This document shows, one piece after another, positions 48,101 to 56,396 of a stretch of 64,000 nucleotides of DNA (position 1 is its first letter; each line of letters opens with the position of its first letter). The notes under the pieces were generated by a model. That model was not told where the DNA came from, ran no database searches, and worked only from the letters and a program-made list of their open reading frames with translations. The stretch is from assembly GCA_028753945.1 (NCBI GenBank), contig JAPNXP010000002.1, forward strand, positions 1 to 64,000. The letters run 5' to 3'. The position numbers were made by a program, and so were the translations under genes. Source of the stretch: Hexactinellida sp. DTS-2022 (lineage: Eukaryota > Porifera > Hexactinellida).

Positions 48101-48536
48101 CTCTGACAGCTCGAGGCCCTCAACCCCGACCGTGGACCAAATCGACGCGGACACATTCACACTTCTCTATTTGGGCACCACGGAGCCTGACTACACCAAC
48201 TTCACATCGGAATGCATCCAGGAGGAGTATGGCAACCTGCTGGAAGGCAGGAATGTGTCTGAGATAATGGCGCCCTCTCCTACGATAATACTGAATGTGT
48301 CGGAGAACTCTCTCAGGCTGACCGAGCGGGAGAAGATCCACTTCATAAAGCGCGTATACCAGAGACGCATGGTGGTGGCCTGTCAGTGTGCCACTTCTGC
48401 CGACAACATTCTGGGGCTGGTCACACAGCGGCCCGGCACCAACGAGCTGAAGTGTTCTATTTTTAGATCTCTGTACGCCGAGGCCGGACAAGTGGCACAA
48501 CATGTGACCAGCAAACTGCAACTAAATGAGTCATAG
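45142..48536 (+). CDS. Adaptor protein with PTB-like domains and YxN motifs
   Basis: Seven exons: 45142-45695, 45749-45957, 46013-46338, 46403-46678, 46731-46893, 47754-47995 and 48051-48536, 751 aa, all junctions GT-AG and in phase. Residues 1-360 look disordered and carry possible SH2-docking tyrosines (DYINLTP, LYMNVAP, CYENW). The C-terminal half resembles two phosphotyrosine-binding (PTB/PID) folds: one starting FFALLLGCVPVSSATGKVSR and ending AAFSAMRHFC, the other starting FTLLYLGTTEPDYTNF with TIILNVSENSLRLTE and a closing helix AEAGQVAQHVTSKL. A third partial copy may lie in exon 4 (LLVRTGNEFQSLLF). I cannot assign an orthologue. Intron 5 is 860 bp, far longer than its neighbours; reading through its donor gives a stop at 47,001 followed by AATAAA at 47,019, a possible short isoform that would cut the first PTB-like fold. 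Part of exon 4 is copied at 40,293-40,429. Confidence 0.75.
46894..47753 (+). other. 860-bp intron of the PTB-domain gene
   Basis: AT-rich intron with donor GTGAGTG and acceptor TCTCTTAG. It contains the read-through stop (47,001) and an AATAAA (47,019). Beyond that I see no gene, inverted repeat or recognisable mobile element in it. Confidence 0.6.
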
Positions 48537-48924
48537 TTCCAGATTGAATTTGTTTGTGTACTTCTCATTAAATGGATTGTATTAACTGACCAATGGCTTT
48601 GTGGGAAAGTTGGATTAGTAACAGCTATCAACACGACACAGCTGGACTGTTGTCAATAGCCAATCAAATGCTGCGCTGAATTGGAGCCCTTCTAACTAGA
48701 GTTCAGTTCGGCCGGAACAGATAAATTGATAGGTTTTAAGAGCATTCCAAAGCGCCTCCTTTGTAACCTTGCAAAACACAATCGGTTTCCGCACTTCACA
48801 GCAATTGAGCAATCAATAAGAAGCTGCTTCGTGCTTGAAAAGGCTCGAAGTGCAGATTGTTTCAATGAGGCCAGCTGGCCCTCTGTCTTGTATAAAAGCC
48901 TTTCTCGGGCTGTGAGCAAAAAAG
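48537..48924. other. Intergenic region with promoter of the Thr-rich gene
   Basis: About 390 bp between the PTB-domain gene and the Thr-rich secreted protein gene. It is AT-rich apart from its right end, which carries the TATA box at 48,891. No other feature is seen. Confidence 0.5.
48891..48898 (+). promoter_or_regulatory. TATA box of the Thr-rich secreted protein gene
   Basis: TATAAAAG starts 34 bp upstream of the ATG at 48,925. If transcription starts about 30 bp downstream, the 5' untranslated region is only a few bases long. Confidence 0.65.
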
Positions 48925-50046
48925 ATGAATCTGGTACTGAAACTAGCCTTTGCATTCCTATTCGGCGCAGCCTGTTGCCATGCAGAGTTGAGTTACAACT
49001 GCTCGGACAAGAAAATATTTCTCTCCGAAGACTTTTCCCTTTTCTACGAAACGCTTAGCCCGCTGCACGCGGTGCTGCTGCAGCGGTCGCTCCGCAAACT
49101 GAGCTCACAAATCGGGGAGGGAGCCACCGTATCGCGCCTCGCCCCCCTGGAACCGGAACCGGAACTAGAGGGGACACTCGCCCCCCTCGAGGGGACAGAG
49201 CATGTCGGCATCCTCCGGAAGCTCAACCGCAGAATCAAGAAAATAGGAGACAAAATAAGACCTCCCAAACCAAAGCCTGTCACAACCAAACAACACGAAA
49301 CAACCAAACAACACGAAACAACCAAACAGCACGAAACAACCAAACAGTACACAACCAAACAACATACCACCATTTCAGAACCTACAACACCTCACTCACC
49401 TGTCCCGGATACCTCCACCACCCCACGCCCCGCGCCAGTCGACACAACAACAACACAATTCATCCCAGTAGACACAACAACACAATTCATCCCAGTAGAC
49501 ACAACAACAACAACACCAGAGGGCCGCAGAACGACACAACCCACCACTTCCACACAATTCATCCCAGACACCACCACCCCCGAGCAGAGGAGAACGACAC
49601 AACCCATCCCCGAAACAACAACAACAACTCCAGAGGGCCGCAGAACGACACAACCCACCACCTCGACACAATCTGTCCCAGACACGACCACCCCCGAGCA
49701 GAGGAGAACGACACAACCCATCCCAGAGACCACGACTACGCCCGAGCAGAGAAGAACCACCTCCACACAGACCACGACTCCCGAGAGGCGACGCACGACG
49801 GCCGCTGTGCCTGTTGTGCTGGACCTGGAGCTGGAGGTGCCAATGGGGAGGGGCGCCTCCCTCCTGGTGAGCATACGCGGACGGGGGACAGGGGACCGCG
49901 GGTTCCAGCTGATTATAGACGCGCCGGTTACGCGCCTAACAGCTGAGAGCCTCCCGGGCGCAATTCGGGGCCTGGAGGCTCTGGGTCAGCTGATGCAGAC
50001 CAATCAGAAGGGAGAGAAGTTCCTGCCCGCGTGTACAGTGTATTGA
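48925..50046 (+). CDS. Secreted Thr-rich mucin-like protein
   Basis: An intronless frame of 373 aa. A clear signal peptide (MNLVLKLAFAFLFGAACCHA) is followed by a helical region with few cysteines (SLFYETLSPLHAVLLQRSL), a basic segment (LNRRIKKIGDKIRPPKPKP), and then about 170 residues of Thr/Pro/Gln repeats. These include about four HETTKQ copies and several longer units built from TTTPE(G/Q)RRTTQP. Such stretches are typical substrates for O-glycosylation. The last about 75 residues form a separate non-repetitive part (LDLELEVPMGRGASLLVSIR ... PACTVY). No membrane anchor is visible, so secretion to matrix, mucus or a granule is likely. The family is not recognised. A polyadenylation signal lies at 50,164, next to the stop of the convergent M6PR gene. 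Confidence 0.85.
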   Translation: MNLVLKLAFAFLFGAACCHAELSYNCSDKKIFLSEDFSLFYETLSPLHAVLLQRSLRKLSSQIGEGATVSRLAPLEPEPELEGTLAPLEGTEHVGILRKLNRRIKKIGDKIRPPKPKPVTTKQHETTKQHETTKQHETTKQYTTKQHTTISEPTTPHSPVPDTSTTPRPAPVDTTTTQFIPVDTTTQFIPVDTTTTTPEGRRTTQPTTSTQFIPDTTTPEQRRTTQPIPETTTTTPEGRRTTQPTTSTQSVPDTTTPEQRRTTQPIPETTTTPEQRRTTSTQTTTPERRRTTAAVPVVLDLELEVPMGRGASLLVSIRGRGTGDRGFQLIIDAPVTRLTAESLPGAIRGLEALGQLMQTNQKGEKFLPACTVY

Positions 50047-50163
50047 CCAATCAATGTGTATTGTTAAGGATTAGAGGTGTGATTGTTTAATAGCTTTACA
50101 AACATATATAAACATGTGTCTATAATAGCTCACAAACTGATTGGTTAACAGGTCTCAGTGGCG

Positions 50164-50169
50164 AATAAA
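50164..50169 (+). terminator. Poly(A) signal of the Thr-rich gene
   Basis: AATAAA 118 bp after the stop of the plus-strand gene. The stop of the convergent minus-strand M6PR gene is at 50,179, so the two 3' untranslated regions must overlap. Confidence 0.5.
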
Positions 50170-50178
50170 ACTAGCAAA

Positions 50179-51715
50179 CTATTCAATCCTGTTATACTCT
50201 CGGCACCCAAACGCGTCATTCAGTTCCGTCTTTGCTGCGATCCGGCGTCCGATTGGTCGGTAGCAGATGCTCGCACAGAAAATAAAGCCGTCCTACAGAT
50301 AGGGAAATTAACGTTATAACCATGGATATTATACACAGGAATAGAAGCGTTATAACCATGCATATTATACACTGGAATATAAGCATTATAACCATGGATA
50401 TTATATACAGGAATATAAGCGTTATAACCATGGATATTATAAACAGGAATAAGAGCGTTATAACTTATAACCATGGATATTATACACAGGAATAAGAGCG
50501 TTATAACCATGGATATAAACTAACCCTGAAGAGAAATGGGAGTTCTTTCCAGAAATCGTAGTTTGGAATAATAGCCAGGCCTCTCCTCTTCAATAGGAAC
50601 ACATTGATGGCTGTTCCAACAACAAAATAGAGGCCCGAGTAAAAGGATAGCCTATTGACAGGAATGCAAATAACAACAACAACAACAATAACAGGAACTA
50701 TGGATATTAAAGTGTAATTAAATGGAACTAACTTAACATTGTGTATCCATAGTTAGATTAAAAGATAATGGAATATAACGAATAGTTTATTCTACTAGCC
50801 ATGGTTAGTGAGATTACAACTCAGAATGAGAGCCCCAATCAGAACACTACTTATCCATGGTACACTTACACAAGCAGGATTGTCAGACCGACAGGAAACT
50901 GTAGCGTCACTGCGCGGCCCGGACAGGCGTACCTCGAGCTGAGCTTAAAGTTCTAAAAATAGAAAAGTTCTATAATTAGAACAGATAACGCATGGAATGC
51001 AATATGGAATATAACTGACGTATGTGAGCGTAGGGAATTCTCCCAAAGCGATCAGCTCAGCTTCCACGCTTTCGTTGCAGTAAACTTCCAGTTTTGTCAG
51101 TCTAGACAGAGACACAATTATAACACAATATGTGGCACAATAAGTGGCATAGCGACACGATAAAGTGGCACAAAAGTGTCCCACCTGTACTCCTCTCTGC
51201 TCTCGTCGAACTCTCCCTGAGAGAAAGACAGCAGGAGAGAAACCGGAGAGACCGATTGGACCGCAAACTGCGCAGTCGATTGGTTGCCGCAGCTGGTGAA
51301 TATAGGCTCCTGGTTCTTGGTCTTGTTCGGCTGAATCTGACACATCTAGACACAACCGTAACCATCCTATGGTTCCAATTGGAACTAACTCACCGCCACG
51401 TGGTTCTGCTTGTCGCAGGTGCCCCCGTCCGCCCCCAGGTTGCCGGCCTCGCACGGAAAGTACCGGTACAGGTACCCCTTCGAGTCCTGCGCGCTCAGCC
51501 ACCTACACAGCGCAAATAGGAACTATAGGTGTTAGTTCCAATATGAATACTCACTTTCCCTCGAGCGGAGACAGGTCTACGAGTCCGATTTCTCCCGACA
51601 GACCCACCAGTTTGCAGGAACACGCGCTTATTCGCAGACAGCCGAACTCGCCGAGCGCCGCGCAGCAGCCAATCAGAACGCAGAGTGAGAGCACACAAAT
51701 ATATTTCCCGCGCAT
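50179..51715 (-). CDS. M6PR: Cation-dependent mannose-6-phosphate receptor
   Basis: M6PR carries lysosomal enzymes from Golgi to endosome. Seven exons: 51715-51555, 51502-51394, 51345-51185, 51101-51020, 50943-50870, 50651-50525 and 50292-50179, giving 275 aa (human 277). A signal peptide (MRGKYICVLSLCVLIGCCAA) is followed by an MRH lectin domain with paired cysteines, MCQIQ (probable ligand glutamine), EEYRLTKLEVYC (probable arginine) and GEFPTLTYLSSRYACPG (probable glutamate and tyrosine). One TM segment follows (PVGLTILLVLSFYSGLYFVV), then the cytoplasmic tail with RRGLAIIPNYDFWKELPFLF and RDGFIFC, closely matching the MPR tail. The tail lacks the acidic dileucine end of the vertebrate protein. 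All phases fit. Intron 6 (232 bp) is filled by a 36-bp tandem repeat. The ATG is preceded by TTGCTAGA. Confidence 0.88.
50313..50520 (-). repeat. 36-bp tandem repeat in M6PR intron 6
   Basis: Nearly six copies of a 36-bp unit, containing ATAACCATGGATATTATA on the plus strand, occupy most of the intron, with small differences and one copy enlarged by a partial internal duplication. Each unit includes the palindrome CCATGG. Confidence 0.92.
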
Positions 51716-52910
51716 TCTAGCAATGCAGAATTTCTATTGGTCGATCAGCTGTTCCTATTTCACAGGCGCGCTGCACTGCACATACTGGCGAAGTTAGAAA
51801 AGTTCCACAAAGCGAGGCCTTGCGAGGCGCATTGGAGGAATTCTCAATGACCCATTGCACACCTGCGCCACTCAACCAACCAATCAATGCCAGAGTTGAG
51901 AGTTCGTTGGAGCAGCGACCAATCAAATGCAGCGCTGCCAACTGAGAGAATTCGCAGAAAGGTGGCGCACTCTTGTGGCATCTCTGCGCCGCTATTCAAC
52001 CAATGAGAAGCCAGCTTTTGGAGTTCGGTATGATTTCAGGCACAAGACACAAACAATTTTACATTACTAAAGTAAAAATAAAATGATTGTTAAATGACAA
52101 CGCTACTCTCAGTTTCATATTTGGTAAAGCAAAGCAGAATTCCAGTTATCCAATTAGTGATGATTGTAGTTTTGTTAGATTACAAATGCATAAAAAGAAC
52201 AATATCTTATCTGAATACGTCATACAAATAAACCAATCAAATTGATGGCTCAGGCTACGTAGAAATTGCGGGCGACAGGAATTTTATTCAGACACTCAAA
52301 TTAATTAAAAAATGGTAGAAAAACAATAAAATGGAAGTATCTATTTCTCTCAAGCAAACGCTGTTTAATTTCCAAAACAAATAATATTTTGAGAAAAGCT
52401 ACAGACTTACAGACTAGCGAAGTTTGAATGAATAAATTTATTTTGTCTGAAAGGAACAAAGTTCGAAAATAATTGTTTTTTAATTATTATAGAAATGAAC
52501 TTTGCAATTGTTTGCAATCAAACAGCATTTGTGGTTAAAAGCCTTACGTCGATTTCCAGCAGAATTAGAATAGAATTGCAAACAATTCGGTGGAAGAGAA
52601 CTTGGAATAATTAGCAGAACAATGGTCGGTCAGTGGTTACCTAATGCGCACTGACATAATGCCGCCGCATGGCCAATGCCACCAATTGTGTCGCTTTCTT
52701 GCGAATTCAATAGGAAGCCACAGTTGCCCAGCTAAGCACCAAACTCTGTAAACTTTCCAATTATGTCCAGCATACAATTCCCAAAATGGTTAGATGGTTT
52801 CTACATATTACGTATGCCCCCATAATACGAATGCATCAACGAACTAGTAAGCGATATTTTAACCAAAACACTGGATAAACCGACCAATCAGCTAGCTCTA
52901 CACCAGCCTA
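51716..52910. other. Intergenic AT-rich region between M6PR and RFC5
   Basis: About 1.2 kb. The part near 51,800-52,000 has several CCAAT-like sites (ACCAATCAA, ACCAATGAG) and short related stretches (AACTCTCAACTCTGGC-type), probably the M6PR 5' flank. The rest is AT-rich. I see no open frame of note, RNA gene or clear mobile element. Confidence 0.55.
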
Positions 52911-54194
52911 TCACATCCGTCCCTGCATAGCAACGGAGTCCCTGGCGCATTGGAATGCCCCGACCAGGCCGGACAGCTGCAGTTTCTCGCTTCCCCCGCC
53001 CGAAAGCGCCTGTTCCAGATCTGCCAGCTGTGCCACAAGTGGCGCCTTTATTCGGTCCGGAATATCGATTCTAATCAGAAGCAGGTGCGTTTCAGTCAGA
53101 ATATCCGACAAAGCGAGGCCCCGCTCGGTCCGCACGCGCGTGACAACCCCTAGGGCCCCCAGGAATGTGTCATTTAGCATGGCGCTCAGCATCTCCTCTA
53201 TCTCCCGCGGCTCCGGCTGTCCGGTGCACGCGTACACCGCACAGGCGTCCACACGCTCGTGCGCCAGGCTAGCGGCCTGTAGGGTGTTAATAGCGCGACG
53301 CATGTCTCCTCGCGACAGCCGCAGGAGAGCCTCCACACCTAGAGGGGAGTGTGCCTGACACTTATGCCATATAGCGACACTTAAGCCACTTAAGCCACCA
53401 GGGGTATATAGGGTATAGGGGCCGGCATACACATTAAGTGCTAGTATTGCAGTGTGATTCGATTTAATTAATTCGCACTTAATTTGGTGCAATGTGTATG
53501 GACAGATTTTCTTGCCCTGATATTAAGGATAATCCCTTTATGGGCACGGTACATATCTTACCTCCTTTATAAAGTACCGGCCATAATACCCTAGCTAATT
53601 GAGTCGACAGAACATTCTAGAACCGGGCTACCTACCTGAGTCTGAGAGAGGGACCCCCTCGCTGTCGGCGACCTGCCGGACGCACCGGTCCATCTGCGGG
53701 GGCTCCAGCGGCCCGAACCGGAACCTGGCGCAGCGGGACTGTATGGCCGGAATGAGTCTCTGCAGACAGTTGCACACCAAACAGAACCTGACGTTCTCCG
53801 TGTACCTCTCCATGACGCGGCGTAGCGCGCTCTGCGCGTCCCTGGTCATCGCGTCCGCCTCGTCCAGGATGACGAGCTTAAAGCCGGTCCCGAACACGGT
53901 GCGCGTGCTCGCGAAACTCAGCACCGCCCCGCGGACCGTGCCGATGCCGCGGTCGTCCGACGCGTTCAGCTCCAGGACCATGGATGCGAACTCCCGCGGT
54001 TTGTAGAGCCGCCGGGCGCAGGCGAGCGCCGCGGAGGTTTTGCCGGTGCCGGGGGGTCCGTAGAAGAGCAGGTGCGGGAGCATTCCTTGCGCCAGGAAGG
54101 TATCCAGGGTGCGGACTATGTCCTCGTGAGACACGATTTCTTTCAGGGATTTCGGGCGGTATTTCTCCACCCACGGAAGCGAGACCTCGCTCAT
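52911..54194 (-). CDS. RFC5: Replication factor C subunit 5
   Basis: A subunit of the RFC clamp loader, which puts PCNA on DNA at replication forks. Two exons, 54194-53636 and 53338-52911, give 328 aa (human RFC5 340). Walker A is YGPPGTGKT (about 46-53) and Walker B LVILDEAD (about 107-114). The RFC5 signature LELNASDDRGI and the sensor and arginine-finger region PAIQSRCARFRFGPL follow. The C-terminal collar part includes LSRGDMRRAINTLQ and TGQPEP. Similarity is closest to RFC5 rather than RFC2, 3 or 4, as judged by LPWVEKYRP, EFASMVLELNASDDRG and CTGQPEP. The join TCA G|GT GTG is in phase. The 297-bp intron contains an inverted-repeat element. Confidence 0.94.
53409..53593. mobile_element. 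MITE-like inverted-repeat element in RFC5 intron
   Basis: TAGGGTATAGGGGCCGGC at the left and the inverted counterpart CCGGCCATAATACCCTA at the right bound about 185 bp. An inner inverted pair (ATACACATTAAGTGC and GCACTTAATTTGGTGCAATGTGTAT) strengthens the case. There is no coding capacity. It could be a non-autonomous DNA transposon; the family is not determined. Confidence 0.5.
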
Positions 54195-54582
54195 AGCAAG
54201 AGAGCTGATTGGTCTATTCTAATACGCAGGTTATATTCGGAGTGTAAGCTGATTGGCTGAAACTGAAAACAGAATAACTGTATCACCGAAAAAGAACGCG
54301 TAAGCAGAAGCGACACAAATGGAATTCATAGCTATCCTGCTGGCTTCTAACCAATCAGAACCCAGCTTTGCTTATCGAACAGCTGACAAGCATATTTCCC
54401 GAAAACAGACCTAACGCGCATGCGCCATATTTACCGTCTGCTATTCCCTTAAAGTTACCAGCTGTTATTAAGTAGGCTAAGAAGTTAAGCAGTGAATTTA
54501 CTCTGTTTAATAAGTAGCATAATGTAATACAGACAATAGTTCTAAGTGATATGGCCTGTCCCCTAGCCCCTAGCCCTAGGCC
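54195..54582. other. Intergenic region between CDK5 activator and RFC5
   Basis: About 390 bp with several CCAAT-type sites (AACCAATCAGAAC, GCTGATTGGTC, GCTGATTGGCTG) that may be RFC5 promoter elements, NF-Y type. No gene is seen. Confidence 0.5.
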
Positions 54583-55464
54583 TTAGGCGTGGGTGAGGAG
54601 TCGAGACAGGAGACGTCGGTACACCTCCTGGTCCTGGTTAATCTCGAGCATGTCCCCCGAGGCGCTGAGCCCCAGACCCACGCACTCCTGGAAGAACTTG
54701 TTCCGGTCCTGTCCCAGCGAGAGGAAGGGCCGCGCGGGGTACGAGATCTCGTTAGCGTTGTAAGTGTAGGAAATAAACAGACATACGTGCAGCGTCTCGC
54801 GTACGTCGCGAATCGTAAGGAACGTCTTTTCGCGGGAATATATTTCCATCAGCATAAACATGAACACTATGTGCGACTCGCAGACGAAGTTCTTATTGGT
54901 CCATCGACAGTCCTGAAGCGACTTGTCCATCGCAATGACCCATTTGGCCACTTCCGGGGCGGTAGGCTTAAGACACATTCCTGCGCACAGCTTGACAACG
55001 TAGCGACCGAAGGCCTTAAGCAGGAGACCCACGTTTGACTTGTTTACCCGCGTGACGATGTTCATATCTAGGTACAGCTGTTCCAGCTCTGAGAGCCGCG
55101 GCTTGGGCTCCTCGGGGAGGTCGGGGGGGGCCGCCACGGGGGGGAAGCTTTGGGAGAGGGGGAGAGGGGCCTGGGGACCCTTCGAGACCTCCTTTCCGTC
55201 CGTGCGCGTCTGCTTCAGCCCGAGACGGGTCACCGCGACGGTGGCGAACTTCTTTAGCCTTGCGTTCAGGTTGAGTTTGTTCGGCCCCGGGTTTGGGAAG
55301 CCTGTCCGGACGGAGTTGGACCTCTGGGGGAGGGAGGAGGGGTCATATAGCTGCCGGGCGGTGGCCAGCTTTTCGTAGTGCTGCGCGATACTCCCGCTGG
55401 TGTGCGATTGGGGCAGGGTGCCCTGGTCCTGTACAGAGGCGCTGACAGAGTGTGTGGATCCCAT
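54583..55464 (-). CDS. CDK5R1: CDK5 activator (p35/p39 type)
   Basis: CDK5 activators bind and switch on CDK5 through a cyclin-like fold without sequence similarity to cyclins. The intronless gene gives 293 aa (human p35 307). The N-terminus MGSTHS is a good N-myristoylation site, as in p35, and a basic region follows (LNLNARLKKFATVAVTRLGLK). The activation domain covers about residues 140-290 with the conserved YVVKLCAGMCLK, WVIAMDKSLQDCRW, VFMFMLMEIYSREK, and the diagnostic YNANEISYPARPFL and MLEINQDQEVYRRLLS. A TATA box lies 60 bp upstream. It is not possible to say whether it is p35 or p39; it probably predates that split. Confidence 0.93.
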   Translation of the reverse strand: MGSTHSVSASVQDQGTLPQSHTSGSIAQHYEKLATARQLYDPSSLPQRSNSVRTGFPNPGPNKLNLNARLKKFATVAVTRLGLKQTRTDGKEVSKGPQAPLPLSQSFPPVAAPPDLPEEPKPRLSELEQLYLDMNIVTRVNKSNVGLLLKAFGRYVVKLCAGMCLKPTAPEVAKWVIAMDKSLQDCRWTNKNFVCESHIVFMFMLMEIYSREKTFLTIRDVRETLHVCLFISYTYNANEISYPARPFLSLGQDRNKFFQECVGLGLSASGDMLEINQDQEVYRRLLSRLLTHA

Positions 55465-55523
55465 TTCGATAGTATTAAAGTAATGTGTATGCTAGTAGCT
55501 TATAGCCTGGTGGAAAGCAGTGG

Positions 55524-55531
55524 CTTATATA
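55524..55531 (-). promoter_or_regulatory. TATA box of the CDK5 activator gene
   Basis: TATATAAG on the minus strand, 60 bp before the ATG at 55,464. No YAG site stands directly before this ATG. Confidence 0.55.
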
Positions 55532-56396
55532 GGAAGCGAGAGCCTAGCGAGCGGCTAGTGGCTTCGTTCGTACTGCGACAACAGACATATACAGGGGTTC
55601 CCATGGAAACCGGGGGAATGCAGCATTGCAAAGAGGTGGAAGTTTGGTATTTTATAATTTCCCAAGTCATAACATTATCCAATGGAATTGCCGCATTAGG
55701 AAAGTGTCTGGTTTGTTTAATGGACCCGCGACACAAATTGCATATTTGTTGCCAAATTAAAATAATTAAATTTAATTAGAAACTAACCTAATCGCATAAA
55801 TGCAAATTCGAAGCCAATTCGACAGAATTAGGAATGCTGTGGATTCAGATGTCAGAATAAGTTAACTAATATGGCAACACACATACCGATCTAATAACCT
55901 GTTGTTAGGGATAAGGTATTACAAATAGCGCCAATCAATCTCAGGTATTTACAAAATGTATATTTATTAACTAATTTATTGTCGTCACATATTTGTTGCG
56001 CAAAAGAACTGAAATTGGAAGTTCAATAAAGTTTGAAAACTGAAACGAATATACATCCGCTAAGCTGGTTCCTATTCTGAAAATGATTTCTACCAAAAGT
56101 ACAATAATACCTGAGTCAGTGCAATAGAATTTAGGCTCCAATCAATGAATAGATAGGAACTTTTCCCAATAATTGCACAAAGACAGAAAGTATTGGGATT
56201 TGTATTAATATTCATTTGCACCTGGTGGATAATTATGCGAATTCAGTTTGTGGCAGCCAATAAGATAGCACAGTAGCATAGCAACCGGTGCTATCTATGG
56301 AATGCGAGCGCCGATAACTCAGCATATCTAGGAAAGTAGATTGATACTAATTATCTGAATAGATAGAGTACAGAGTAAATGCGTGCGTGTGTCTAA
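55532..56396. other. Intergenic AT-rich region
   Basis: About 860 bp between the CDK5 activator promoter and the cyclin A stop codon. A plus-strand open frame to 55,779 overlaps the promoter and has no recognisable similarity. AT-rich sequence follows, probably including the cyclin A 3' untranslated region. Nothing else is supported. Confidence 0.5.

Noticed and set aside
49044-49874. Long minus-strand frames rich in Cys, Val and Gly opposite the Thr-rich gene
   Set aside because: They are reverse-strand readings of the Thr/Pro repeats; only the plus frame has a signal peptide, a TATA box and a non-repetitive C-terminal domain.
55378-55779. A 133-codon plus-strand frame upstream of the CDK5 activator
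   Set aside because: It overlaps the N-terminal coding part, TATA box and 5' flank of the CDK5 activator gene, has no recognisable similarity and is not supported by splice or promoter signals.
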